A DNA stretch of 37,397 nt from Oligoflexia bacterium (GTDB taxonomy: Bacteria > Bdellovibrionota_B > Oligoflexia > Oligoflexales > JAGOVF01). A program made the position numbers and the translations under genes. Where the stretch lies: positions 1 through 37,397 of the forward strand of contig JAUILP010000034.1 of NCBI GenBank assembly GCA_030432875.1, given 5' to 3'. The notes under the pieces were generated by a model, which was given only the letters and a program-made list of their open reading frames with translations, did not search any database and had not been told where the DNA came from. Shown piece after piece: positions 25,012 through 33,153 of the stretch (positions are counted from its first letter, which is position 1; each line of letters opens with the position of its first letter).

Positions 25012-26370
25012 ATGAAAAAGGTCTTTATTCTAGATACTAACATTTTGCTGGCAGATCCTAAAAGTATTTTTAAATTTATGGATAACGACGTGGTTATTCC
25101 TATCTCCGTTATTGAAGAAATAGACCGCTTTAAAAGCGATCATACGGGGACAGGGCGAAATGCACGCGAGGTTTCGCGCATCTTGGATAAGCTTCGTCAA
25201 AAGGGTAAACTTCCCGAGGGAATTGTTCTTTTCGATGATATGGCTGACAGCGGGAGGCTTTTTGTCCACCTTGGCAATAATATGGATATCCTTCCCGATC
25301 TCCTAGAAGATAATACGGACAACCACACTCTCGCTATTGGGCTCACTCTGCAGCAGCAGCTAGCCGGAAAACGAGATGTTTATATTGTCACTAAAGATTC
25401 AAATCTACGGATAAAGGCAGATGCTTTTGGCATCCCAGCTCAAGATTTTGAGGCTGATAAACTTCGGGTATCTCATCATTATACCGGGTCTAAAACGATT
25501 ACTCTTCCTTCGGCTCAATTTAAAACCTATTTTAATGAACGCATTATTTCTCTTGATAGCATAGATGTCTTGGAAGAGGAAAAAGACGGAGAAGTCTTTC
25601 CCAACCATTTTGTTGTGTTTAAAGATGCAGCCGATCCCTCACAAGTGCTTTACGGAAAATATGATGGCTATCAAAAGACTATCAACATGTTTGAGACTCG
25701 AGCTGATGGTATTTGGGGGATTTACCCGCGCAATTTGCAGCAAATATTTGCACTCGATGTTCTGCTCGATGACAATATCAAGTTGGTGACTTTGAGCGGA
25801 GCTGCGGGTACCGGAAAAACTTTGGTTGCAATTGCTTCGGGTATCTATAAAACCACGGACGAGGATGCTTATCAAAAACTGCTTGTTGCTAGGCCGGTCT
25901 TTCCTATGGGGCGTGACATAGGGTTTTTACCTGGTGATTTGGACGAAAAACTTAATCCTTGGATGCAGCCTATATACGACAATTTGGAACTGCTGTTATC
26001 TGGCGGCAATATTTCTCGGCAAAAGAGAATGACTAAAAATTATCAGGAGCTTATTTCCCAGGGGTTGCTTGCCGTCGAGCCTTTGACGTATATTAGAGGG
26101 AGGTCTTTGCCTCAGCAGTATTTTGTTGTGGATGAAGCCCAAAACTTAACCCCGCATGAAGTAAAAACAATCCTCACGAGGGCAGGAGAGGGTACAAAAA
26201 TCGTTTTGACGGGTGATCCTTATCAAATCGATCATCCTTACCTCGATTTAGAAAACAATGGGCTAACTTATGTCATTGAACGCTTTAAGTCGTCACATAT
26301 TTCTGCTCATGTTACGTTTACCCAAGGCGAGCGAAGCGAGCTAGCGACATTGGCTTCTGAGCTGCTGTAA
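25012..26370 (+). CDS. PIN-domain PhoH-family ATPase (YlaK/PhoH2-like)
   Basis: About 452 residues. The N-terminal PIN domain (residues 1 to about 140) has LDTN with Asp8, the acidic VIEEIDRFK helix and a later VTKDSNLRIKA acidic site, all typical of metal-dependent RNases. The C-terminal PhoH ATPase (from about 235) has Walker A GAAGTGKT (263-270), VARPVFPMGRDIGFLPGDLDEKLNPWMQP and Walker B VVDEAQN (Asp374/Glu375), then TGDPYQID. Fused PIN-PhoH proteins have been described as RNA helicase-RNases. ATG 25012 has AAGG 11 bases upstream; a GTG four codons earlier lies too close to it. A single gene divergent from prkA. Confidence 0.92.
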   Translation: MKKVFILDTNILLADPKSIFKFMDNDVVIPISVIEEIDRFKSDHTGTGRNAREVSRILDKLRQKGKLPEGIVLFDDMADSGRLFVHLGNNMDILPDLLEDNTDNHTLAIGLTLQQQLAGKRDVYIVTKDSNLRIKADAFGIPAQDFEADKLRVSHHYTGSKTITLPSAQFKTYFNERIISLDSIDVLEEEKDGEVFPNHFVVFKDAADPSQVLYGKYDGYQKTINMFETRADGIWGIYPRNLQQIFALDVLLDDNIKLVTLSGAAGTGKTLVAIASGIYKTTDEDAYQKLLVARPVFPMGRDIGFLPGDLDEKLNPWMQPIYDNLELLLSGGNISRQKRMTKNYQELISQGLLAVEPLTYIRGRSLPQQYFVVDEAQNLTPHEVKTILTRAGEGTKIVLTGDPYQIDHPYLDLENNGLTYVIERFKSSHISAHVTFTQGERSELATLASELL

Positions 26371-26583
26371 TCAGCTTTATTGTATAAATATAGGAATAAA
26401 ATTTCTTAAAATATTAAAAATATTGAGAAAATCCACAAGTTTGCTTAGTGTTGCTTATTCATTCTCCAGCCTAACACAAATAATACGCCCAACACTGGGC
26501 ATCAGAACGCTGCGAACAGAAAATTCTGAAGTTTCATGCACCCTCTACGGTTATCGGCTGTACTGAGGTCTGCACACTGTCGT

Positions 26584-26731
26584 ATAACAACCAATTAAAT
26601 GATTTAAAATAGCATTTATATATTAAATAATTGGTGGTTATTGTATTTGAAGTTGTTTTCCGACTTATTTTTGATAATATACAATTAATTGATATATAAT
26701 TAGTCGATATACCCAAATAATTGATTGTTAT
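26584..26731. promoter_or_regulatory. Operator-like motif cluster before hipB
   Basis: The 14-base motif TAATTGRTKGTTAT occurs three times: inverted at 26584-26597, direct at 26628-26641 and direct at 26718-26731, the last immediately before the hipB ATG. A CAATTAATTG palindrome (26682-26691), carrying the same TAATTG core on both strands, sits inside the promoter spacer. HipB-type antitoxins bind several operator sites and repress their own operon, so this array is the likely autoregulatory target. Confidence 0.6.
26671..26700 (+). promoter_or_regulatory. hipBA promoter
   Basis: TTGATA (26671-26676), an 18-base spacer containing the CAATTAATTG palindrome, and a perfect TATAAT (26695-26700). 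The predicted start is near 26707, leaving a leader of about 26 bases with no clear ribosome site. The rest of the 362-base gap after the PhoH gene contains no gene; a small GCCC..GGGC hairpin is near 26486. Confidence 0.6.
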
Positions 26732-26732
26732 T

Positions 26733-27065
26733 ATGAAAAAACAAATGAATTCATCGCCTTTAACAAAGCGATTACTTATCGAACTTGGTGAGAATATCAA
26801 ACTTGCACGTCTCCGGCGAAATCTCTCTGTTCGAGTTATTGCAGAAAGGGTGGGTGTTTCTGTAAACACCATCACCTCTCTAGAGAAGGGTACTGCCGGA
26901 GTTAGTGTTGGTGTCGTTGCTAATGTCCTCCATTCGCTTGGGTTAGCAGAAGATATCAAGTGTCTTGCCAAGGATGATGTATTTGGACGGAAGCTTCAAG
27001 ATTTGGCGTTACTACCAAGAAAAAAGGCTTCTAAGAAAAAAAAGGTACGTGAAATCAATGAATAA
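26733..27065 (+). CDS. hipB: HipB-like antitoxin (Xre-family DNA-binding protein)
   Basis: About 110 residues with a helix-turn-helix at 33-52 (VRVIAERVGVSVNTITSLEKG), the classic Xre/Cro fold, and a Lys-rich tail (LLPRKKASKKKKVREINE) resembling the flexible C-terminus of HipB proteins. It should neutralise HipA and repress the operon through the TAATTG-core motifs upstream. A TTG four codons before the ATG is possible but lies within the third operator motif. No strong ribosome site is seen. The stop overlaps the hipA start by eight bases, the usual toxin-antitoxin coupling. Confidence 0.88.
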   Translation: MKKQMNSSPLTKRLLIELGENIKLARLRRNLSVRVIAERVGVSVNTITSLEKGTAGVSVGVVANVLHSLGLAEDIKCLAKDDVFGRKLQDLALLPRKKASKKKKVREINE

Positions 27066-28326
27066 TGTTAAATCCAAACAAATCGAAGTATGGGCTGACT
27101 GGCATACTATGATGGAACCACTCCTAGTAGGGGTGTTAAGCGCCCATTTATCAAGAGGTACAGAAATTTTCTCTTTTGCATATGAACCTTCTTGGCTCAA
27201 GAGCTGCTATGCTTTTGGCCTTGATCCAACCTTAAAACTTTACCCCGGCAAGCAGTATCTAGCTGATGAGAGATCAAATTTCGGGGCATTTTTAGACTCA
27301 TCTCCAGACCGATGGGGCCGAACACTAATTGAGCGAAGAGAAGCTCTAGTTGCTCGGAAAGAAAAAAGGGGCATAAGAAAACTTTTGGAATCTGATTTTT
27401 TACTGGGAGTTTTTGATGAACATCGCATGGGGGGACTGCGTTTCAAATATGATCAGGGCCCTTTTTTAGACGACAATAAAAAATATGCAACTCCGCCCTG
27501 GTCATCAATCAGAGAAATTGAGGCCATCAGTTTAAAGCTTGAAGAAGAAAACATCGAAAATAATCCTGAATACTCAAAATGGTTACAGATGCTTTTTACT
27601 CCGGGTTCATCTCTGGGGGGGGCAAGACCTAAAGCGACAGTATGTAATCCCGAAGGGCATTTATGGATAGCAAAGTTTCCAAGTCGAAGCGATACCCATG
27701 ATGTCGGTGCTTGGGAATATATCGTTTATGAACTCGCTAAAAAATGTGGGCTGAACCTTCCAGAAGCTCAAGTCATGAAAGTTGGCTCCAAACATCACAC
27801 ATTTCTTTCAAAAAGATTTGATCGAACAAATTCAGGCAAGAGAATTCATTTTTCATCAGCAATGACCATTCTGGAAAGAAAAGATGGCGATGATGCAAGC
27901 CTTGGTGCAAGTTATCTGGAGCTGGTAAACTTTCTTGTTGAATCAGGTGCCAATACAAATAAAGATCTAGAAGAACTTTGGAAGAGAATCGTATTTTCAA
28001 TTTGTGTTTCCAATACCGACGATCACCTCAGAAATCATGGTTTTTTACTTACAGGTGAGGGATGGTATTTATCACCTGCCTATGACATGAATCCCAATAA
28101 ATATGGAAATGGCCTTAGCCTTAATATCTCTGAGACCAGTAATGAACAAAGCTTAGAACTCGCACTGGAAGTTTCAGTGGATTTTAGATTGGATCAGAAA
28201 AAGGCCGAAAAAGTAATTTCTAAAATCAGGGCCGAAGTTTCCAAATGGCCAAATCTCGCCAAACAATTAAAAATTCCTAAAGTAGAACAGGATAGAATGA
28301 AAGAGGCATTTCGTATTGCAGAGTAA
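27058..28326 (+). CDS. hipA: HipA-like toxin, Ser/Thr kinase
   Basis: About 422 residues. It has the HipA N-terminal domain (SNFGAFLDSSPDRWGRTLIERRE) and the HipA_C kinase domain with the autophosphorylation loop GSSLGGARPK (183-192), the ATP-site Lys in LWIAKFPS (206), the catalytic SNTDDHLRNHG (Asp321, Asn326) and SPAYDMNP (Asp343). In E. coli, HipA phosphorylates glutamyl-tRNA synthetase, causing stringent-response dormancy; the target here is unknown. The start is the ATG overlapping the hipB stop; the frame's earlier ATG lies inside hipB. A G8 run (27615-27622) encodes the LGG of the autophosphorylation loop. The module sits between the PhoH and peroxiredoxin genes without visible mobility genes. 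Confidence 0.92.
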   Translation: MNNVKSKQIEVWADWHTMMEPLLVGVLSAHLSRGTEIFSFAYEPSWLKSCYAFGLDPTLKLYPGKQYLADERSNFGAFLDSSPDRWGRTLIERREALVARKEKRGIRKLLESDFLLGVFDEHRMGGLRFKYDQGPFLDDNKKYATPPWSSIREIEAISLKLEEENIENNPEYSKWLQMLFTPGSSLGGARPKATVCNPEGHLWIAKFPSRSDTHDVGAWEYIVYELAKKCGLNLPEAQVMKVGSKHHTFLSKRFDRTNSGKRIHFSSAMTILERKDGDDASLGASYLELVNFLVESGANTNKDLEELWKRIVFSICVSNTDDHLRNHGFLLTGEGWYLSPAYDMNPNKYGNGLSLNISETSNEQSLELALEVSVDFRLDQKKAEKVISKIRAEVSKWPNLAKQLKIPKVEQDRMKEAFRIAE

Positions 28327-28382
28327 AATACAAAATCAACCGAACCCATTTATGAATGTTGTTCTGGTGGGGGAATAACAAT

Positions 28383-28919
28383 CTACTTTTGGGCTTCTTT
28401 TAGGGCATTTAAAACTTCATTTGCATGCCCCTTCGGCGATACCTTGAGCCAGGAGGCATATAATTTTCCCTTCGGATCAATAAGAAACGTCGAGCGCAAA
28501 ATCCCCATATAAGTTCGGCCATACATGCTCTTTTCAACCCAAATGCCATAGCGCTCAGCAATTTTATGATCAGCATCCGAAAGTAGGCTAAAAGGGAGAT
28601 CATATTTTTGGATAAATTTAGTATGGATTTTGGGGGCATCAGGACTTATTCCGACAATAGCGCAATTTAATTTACTAAATACCGAATATAACTCGGAAAA
28701 TTCCTGGGCTTCGGTGGTGCAGCCCGGCGTAAGGTCTTTGGGATAAAAATACAGCACTAACCATGAACCCAAATAATCCTTTAATGAGCGCAGCTTCTCT
28801 TGCTCATCAAATGCCTTAAATGGTGGTGGCGCTTTAGAAAGTTTAAGGCCGTCAGACTCTGGCTTTTTAGGGGTGGTTTTCGCGGCAGTGCTTTTCGGGG
28901 TTTTTTCCTTGCTAGGCAT
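28383..28919 (-). CDS. bcp: Thioredoxin-dependent peroxiredoxin, Bcp/PrxQ type
   Basis: About 178 residues. The Bcp fold is clear: LGSWLVLYFYPKDLTPGCTTEAQEF with peroxidatic Cys67, then NCAIVGISPD, LPFSLLSDADHKIAERYGIW and RSTFLIDPKGKL. It reduces H2O2 and organic peroxides. In typical two-Cys Bcp the resolving Cys lies five residues after the first; here that position is Gln72, so it should act as a 1-Cys form. Residues 1-24 form a Lys/Thr/Pro-rich tail (KEKTPKSTAAKTTPKKPES) absent from standard Bcp. The ATG at 28919 fits GAGGT better (nine bases) than the ATG two codons earlier at 28925. It converges on hipA. Confidence 0.92.
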   Translation of the reverse strand: MPSKEKTPKSTAAKTTPKKPESDGLKLSKAPPPFKAFDEQEKLRSLKDYLGSWLVLYFYPKDLTPGCTTEAQEFSELYSVFSKLNCAIVGISPDAPKIHTKFIQKYDLPFSLLSDADHKIAERYGIWVEKSMYGRTYMGILRSTFLIDPKGKLYASWLKVSPKGHANEVLNALKEAQK

Positions 28920-29089
28920 GGCCATTTTACCTCATCAAAAGATTTAAAGCCTGCATTATAGGGAGCCTCCCGCAATTTTGCAATTAAAAGGGTTTTCCCT
29001 CGAAAAAAAATACTGCTAGTATTGATTTTAAAGGATATGATTGACGGCGATGCCGGTGTTTTAGATTATTTTATATTTAAGGAGTATCT

Positions 29090-29563
29090 TTGGAAGTTCT
29101 TACTAAAGCTCATGCGCACACCTATAAAAAAGTGCGTTTGGTGGGAGAGGGAATTAATGACGTTGTAGATTTTACCGAGGCCTGGCAGCAAGCCCAGGAT
29201 GATGGACTCGATCTCGTGCTCGTTGGAGGTAAATCCGATCCTCCCGCTGTTCGTATCCAGGACTTTAAAAAAGTGCAATATGAACAAAAAAAGGCGCGCA
29301 AAGTTGTTAAACAGTCTGAATTAAAAGAAATTCAACTTAAACCAAATATTTCAGATCATGATTTAGCAACCAAGATTTCATCAATAAATAAATTTTTGTC
29401 CCGCGGAGATAAGGTCAAATTGACCTTTAAGCTCAGAGGGCGAGAGCGTGAGAATAGAGACCGTGCTCAGGCGATTGCCAATAAAGTTTTGGAGGTAGTC
29501 CCCTGTAAGCACACAACTTTGCAAGGACCGATGCTCATTATCATCCTCGAGCCGGTGAAGTAA
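29090..29563 (+). CDS. infC: Translation initiation factor IF-3-like protein (divergent)
   Basis: 157 residues with an N domain (KKVRLVGEGINDVVDFTEAWQQA.. PPAVRIQDFKKVQYEQKKA) and a C domain (KEIQLKPNISDHDLATKI.. GDKVKLTFKLRGRERENRDRAQ.. LQGPMLIIILEP) in IF-3 order. IF-3 binds the 30S subunit, prevents 50S joining and checks the start codon. This copy is shorter than usual (about 175-180) and lacks the standard N-terminal R-I-N-x-x-I segment and much of the strand consensus. It is not followed by rpmI-rplT, the near-universal infC neighbours. The TTG start has AAGGAG five bases upstream. It may be a second, specialised IF-3, or the organism's only one in an unusual place. Confidence 0.85.
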   Translation: MEVLTKAHAHTYKKVRLVGEGINDVVDFTEAWQQAQDDGLDLVLVGGKSDPPAVRIQDFKKVQYEQKKARKVVKQSELKEIQLKPNISDHDLATKISSINKFLSRGDKVKLTFKLRGRERENRDRAQAIANKVLEVVPCKHTTLQGPMLIIILEPVK

Positions 29564-29604
29564 CAAAAAGAGGTTATTTAAGGACAGCCATCTCAAAATT
29601 TTAT

Positions 29605-29662
29605 GGTTTTGATGCGCATCACGGGTGTCTGGTGTTCTGAGATCGGGGAGCGGGCGTATAAG
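29605..29662 (+). repeat. GC-rich dispersed repeat, copy C
   Basis: Matches copy A over the whole unit with a few substitutions (GTGTCTGGTG versus CTCTGGAG region) and shares GCGTATAAG with copy B. It lies 42 bases after the infC-like stop, in the same orientation as the other two copies. Confidence 0.85.
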
Positions 29663-29768
29663 ATGTTCGCCCAGAAGGCTAATTAGGCGCTGACGGTGGC
29701 GCTGACTCTGACGCTAAAGCGCCAACGCCTTGTCCTGACGAGCAGAGCGAGGAATGATCTCCCGCGCG
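29663..29768. other. GC-rich segment with hairpin after repeat copy C
   Basis: The GC-rich character continues to the end of the neighbouring lipoprotein gene. It holds a short direct repeat (GGCGCTGAC at 29686 and 29698) and a hairpin TGGCGCT..AGCGCCA (29697-29724). There is no T-run, so it is not an intrinsic terminator. It may be part of a longer repetitive element whose first 58 bases are the shared repeat. Confidence 0.4.
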
Positions 29769-30701
29769 TTACTTGCCAAGCTTTTCGATAAAGTCATCCT
29801 GATATTCGCTCCACCTAGCCAAGGGTATATTCTCTTTTTTTAGGAGGTCAATAAGTCCACTCTTTCCATAAAAATGCCCAACACCAACCGCAAAAAAGCA
29901 AATTTTACCTTTTTCCCTGAGGCACTCTAAAATTTTTACCATCCAGCGTTTATTGCGCTGCAAAAGAAACTCATCAAAAAATCGCTGTTTTTCCTCAGGG
30001 GATTTGAGTGTTTTGGGGGCATCTAATGCTAGCCTTTGCACGCTGAGTTCGTCGCCAGACCGATAAGCTTTTATGGCCTCGACAAGCTGCTTCTTATCTT
30101 CGTCAATATGCTTCAAAGCTTCTTCAATTTCTTTGGGGGTAAACCATTTGTCAAGGAGTTCTGTTTGTAGCTCTAGAGTCTCAAAATACGCAAGCTGTAT
30201 ACCTAGTTTGGTCCCACGCTTTTCAACCTCTCTATCGATGGGATGTGCTGTAGGGATCTCCGCCCTGAGTAATCCCGTATAAAGCCCCCAGGGTTTAAAA
30301 TGACGCAGTTGATTAAAATTCGCATTTCCGTAACGACGCTTGAGTTCCCCTATCGCTTCCGGATTTAAGTAGTTTTCTATCGTTTGACCAGAGGGCAGTG
30401 TCAAAAGTTTCTGGGTTGTTGCGCTTCCCTCTGTCTTAGCTTCTGTAAAAATTAAGTGCGAGCTTTGAAGATCAGCCCATATTTTATCTGGGAGTTCCTC
30501 TGCATCAACGCCAAGGTGGATTGTTCCTAAAAAATAAGCCTTACTTGACGCAGTTTCTGCGGTCCAGTAAAACGGCTTAGAGACCTTTAGTGGGGCTAGA
30601 GATTCTCTGTGGTGCCGTGGAATATCATGGGAAGGCAGAGATGGCGTAATGCATCCCATAAAGAAAAGTAAAAAAAAGAGGCGTAGGAACATGGTATTCA
30701 T
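29769..30701 (-). CDS. TraB/GumN-family lipoprotein
   Basis: A 310-residue protein with a lipoprotein-like signal ending FFMGC (Cys17). The TraB/PrgY/GumN fold is indicated by YFLGTIHLG (GxxH, 56-64), an acidic LIFTEAK segment, a central helical region with LAYFETLELQTELLD, and VGVGHFYGKSGLIDLL near the end (second GxxH). This family, related to the TIKI metalloproteases, is predicted to be a metal-dependent hydrolase with the two GxxH motifs and nearby acids at the active site; substrates in bacteria are mostly unknown. It is a single gene, separated from glnN by a clear terminator. Confidence 0.85.
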   Translation of the reverse strand: MNTMFLRLFFLLFFMGCITPSLPSHDIPRHHRESLAPLKVSKPFYWTAETASSKAYFLGTIHLGVDAEELPDKIWADLQSSHLIFTEAKTEGSATTQKLLTLPSGQTIENYLNPEAIGELKRRYGNANFNQLRHFKPWGLYTGLLRAEIPTAHPIDREVEKRGTKLGIQLAYFETLELQTELLDKWFTPKEIEEALKHIDEDKKQLVEAIKAYRSGDELSVQRLALDAPKTLKSPEEKQRFFDEFLLQRNKRWMVKILECLREKGKICFFAVGVGHFYGKSGLIDLLKKENIPLARWSEYQDDFIEKLGK

Positions 30702-30715
30702 TTTCTTAAATTTTG

Positions 30716-30751
30716 AAAAAAAAGCCCTGCGAGTATCACTCTCTCAGAGCT
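30716..30751 (-). terminator. Intrinsic terminator after glnN
   Basis: On the minus strand AGCTCTG pairs with CAGGGCT (one G-U), enclosing an inner GAGT-GAT-ACTC hairpin, followed by eight T. It lies about 190 bases past the glutamine synthetase stop and just before the TraB/GumN gene, which therefore needs its own promoter. Confidence 0.75.
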
Positions 30752-30939
30752 ATAAAAAAATCCCATTATGCTAATTTTAGGACAACAATTTACGGGATAA
30801 AACAAAATTTTCCCCGTATTTTTGTCTGTATTTCCCAGTATTTTATCCGGGAGGATTGAATTCCAACTGTTTGGACATTATTGCTCCTAAGGTTAGGGGC
30901 GTTTTTGTGACTTAAAAAACTCCCCGCCCTATTCTTAAG

Positions 30940-33153
30940 CTAAGAAAAAACGTGAGAAAAAAGCATGTCTCGGTATTTTGGGAGCTGCCAGAATTTGTCT
31001 CCAACTAATTGCTCGACCCGATCGACATAGCTGCGCAGAGTATCAGACTTAGGGCGTAACGTGTAAGCGCATTCTTTTAGGAGCATTTTTTCGTCGAGGC
31101 TCTCCATGCGCATAAGTTCTTGTTCCAAGTCATTTAGGCTCCTCATAATATCTGCTAACGTATTTTCTAAATGCTCAATGTGTGATGTATAGCTTGTTTT
31201 AAGCGCACTGGTATGAGCGCCATTTAAAACCTTTTGCGACTGTATAAGCTGTTTCTCTACACTGGGAATAACAAAATCTCGCACGAGCTGGCATATGACA
31301 CGGGTTTCAATGAGGACTAACTTAACATAGTTTTCAACTTTAACATGGTAGCGCGATGCAAGCTCTTCCTTGCTGAAAACCTTTGTCTTAAGCAAGAAAT
31401 TATTTGATTTTTCATTAATCAAAGTCGGTAGAGCATCCGCTGTCGTTTTTAGTATGGGCAAGTTGCGCTTTTTTGCCTCATCATGCCACTCTGCAGAGTA
31501 GTTATTACCAGAAAATATGATATTTTTTGACTCATTAAAGAGTTCTTTGACGAGTTCAATTATAGCTGAATCGCGATGTTCTCCGCTCTGTAGTTTTTTA
31601 TCGAGGCGCTGCGTTGCTTCATCAAGGCCTGATGCAATGGCCGCATTTAAAATGGCTACAGGAATGGCTACATTTTTTGATGAGCCCACAGCTCTAAATT
31701 CAAATTTATTGCCGGTAAAGGCGAAGGGACTTGTGCGGTTACGATCAGCTGAGTCGCGGATAATCTGTGGAATATGACTGACGCCTAGGTGGATTATTTC
31801 ATCTCTAGAGGCGGTCGCAACCTCTCCGCGGCCTATTGTTTCCAAAATATCAGAAAGTAGTGAACCCAAAAATACAGACATGATGGCAGGTGGCGCCTCG
31901 TTACCTCCTAAGCGAAGGTCATTGCCAGCGGTTGCAATAGAAGCTCTAAGCATATCGCTATGATCATAGACGGATTTAACGACCACAGCAAGGATTGCGA
32001 GAAAACGCAAATTTTGATGAGGGGTTTTTCCTGGGTCGAGTAAGTTCTCGCCTTTGTCATTAGACATACTCCAGTTACAGTGTTTGCCACTGCCATTTAT
32101 TCCTGCAAAGGGTTTTTCATGCAACAGGCACATGAGTCCGTGGCGATTGGCAACTTGCCGCGCTACTTCCATGGTTAAGGTGTTGTGGTCAGCGGCAATA
32201 CCCGCTTCTTCAAAAATGGGAGCCATTTCAAACTGAGCGGGCGCAACTTCATTGTGGCGCGTTCTTGCTGGGATGCCTAGAAGGTAAAGTTCACGCGCAA
32301 AATCATCCATAAATGCCATGACACGGGTGGGAATCGCGCCAAAATAGTGATCTTCCATTTGTTGACCGCGTGCCGAAGGAGCTCCCAAAAGGGTTCTTCC
32401 TGTTAGCTTTAAATCCATGCGTTTTTTAGCATGAGCATGATCAACTAAAAAATATTCCTGCTCTACCCCAAGGGTTGCTGTTACACCACGGACATCAACA
32501 TCACCCAGAAGTTTTAAAAATTTAATTGCCGCTTCAGAAAGGACTTCATTAGATCTGAGGAGGTGCGTTTTATTATCGAGAGCGTGTCCACTGTAGCCGA
32601 AAAATACGGAAGGGATACATAGGGTACGGCTACGCCCACTGGTCATGATAAAAATAGGAGAAGTCGGATCCCAGGCAGTATAGCCCCGAGCTTCGAAGGT
32701 AGAGCGCATACCGCCGCTAGGGAAGCTTGACGCATCTGGCTCTCCTTGTAACAGTTGGTTTCCAGAAAAACGCTCAGTGACCCGTAGCTCAGAAAAGAAA
32801 CTGTGCTGTATATCTATAAAAGCATCATGTTTTTCCGCTGTTAAGCCTCGCATTGGTTGAAACCAGTGGCAGTAGTGGGTTGCGCCTTTTTTAACGGCCC
32901 ATTCCTTTATGGCTTGCGCCACGGCGTCAGCGGTTTTTTGCTCGAGTTTTTCTTTTCGTTCGAGGACTTTTATCAGTTGGTTATAACTATCTTTAGGGAG
33001 TCCTTCTCGCATCTTTGCTAGACCAAAAGTCATGTCGCCGAAATATTCAGAGACTTTATTTTGGTCCATAGTTTGCTCTCCGTTAGAATAAAATGGGTTA
33101 GAAAACGGAGTTGCGGGGGAAAATGGGGAACCAGGAATTGTGGGATATGACAT
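30940..33153 (-). CDS. glnN: Glutamine synthetase type III
   Basis: A 737-residue enzyme of the GSIII (GlnN) class, which makes glutamine from glutamate, ammonia and ATP and differs in size and architecture from GSI/GSII. Recognisable blocks are ATHYCHWFQPMRGLTAEKHD, RSTFEARGYTAWDPTSP, the acidic TATLGVEQEYFLVD (metal-binding Glu), GINGSGKHCNWSMSND (ammonia/ATP site) and NRTSPFAFTGNKFEFRAVGSS. Length matches the family (about 700-730). An N-terminal Pro/Ser-rich extension (about 28 residues) precedes MDQNKVSEYFG. The ATG has AAAGG at good spacing. The 401-base gap upstream contains a TATAAT on the minus strand (33293-33298) as a possible -10. No PII or NtrC gene is nearby. Confidence 0.96.
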   Translation of the reverse strand: MSYPTIPGSPFSPATPFSNPFYSNGEQTMDQNKVSEYFGDMTFGLAKMREGLPKDSYNQLIKVLERKEKLEQKTADAVAQAIKEWAVKKGATHYCHWFQPMRGLTAEKHDAFIDIQHSFFSELRVTERFSGNQLLQGEPDASSFPSGGMRSTFEARGYTAWDPTSPIFIMTSGRSRTLCIPSVFFGYSGHALDNKTHLLRSNEVLSEAAIKFLKLLGDVDVRGVTATLGVEQEYFLVDHAHAKKRMDLKLTGRTLLGAPSARGQQMEDHYFGAIPTRVMAFMDDFARELYLLGIPARTRHNEVAPAQFEMAPIFEEAGIAADHNTLTMEVARQVANRHGLMCLLHEKPFAGINGSGKHCNWSMSNDKGENLLDPGKTPHQNLRFLAILAVVVKSVYDHSDMLRASIATAGNDLRLGGNEAPPAIMSVFLGSLLSDILETIGRGEVATASRDEIIHLGVSHIPQIIRDSADRNRTSPFAFTGNKFEFRAVGSSKNVAIPVAILNAAIASGLDEATQRLDKKLQSGEHRDSAIIELVKELFNESKNIIFSGNNYSAEWHDEAKKRNLPILKTTADALPTLINEKSNNFLLKTKVFSKEELASRYHVKVENYVKLVLIETRVICQLVRDFVIPSVEKQLIQSQKVLNGAHTSALKTSYTSHIEHLENTLADIMRSLNDLEQELMRMESLDEKMLLKECAYTLRPKSDTLRSYVDRVEQLVGDKFWQLPKYRDMLFSHVFS

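Noticed and set aside
26485-26530. A possible fourth, inverted copy of the GC-rich repeat (ATACGCCC..CAGAAC)
   Set aside because: Only short blocks match and the palindromic start is missing; similarity could be chance.
26534-26971. A 145-codon minus-strand frame across the hip promoter and hipB
   Set aside because: Antisense to hipB and its operators; low-complexity Thr/Ser/Arg composition.
26965-27057. N-terminal extension of hipA starting within hipB
   Set aside because: It would overlap nearly all of the hipB tail; the ATG at 27058 overlapping the hipB stop is the normal arrangement and fits the HipA N-terminus.
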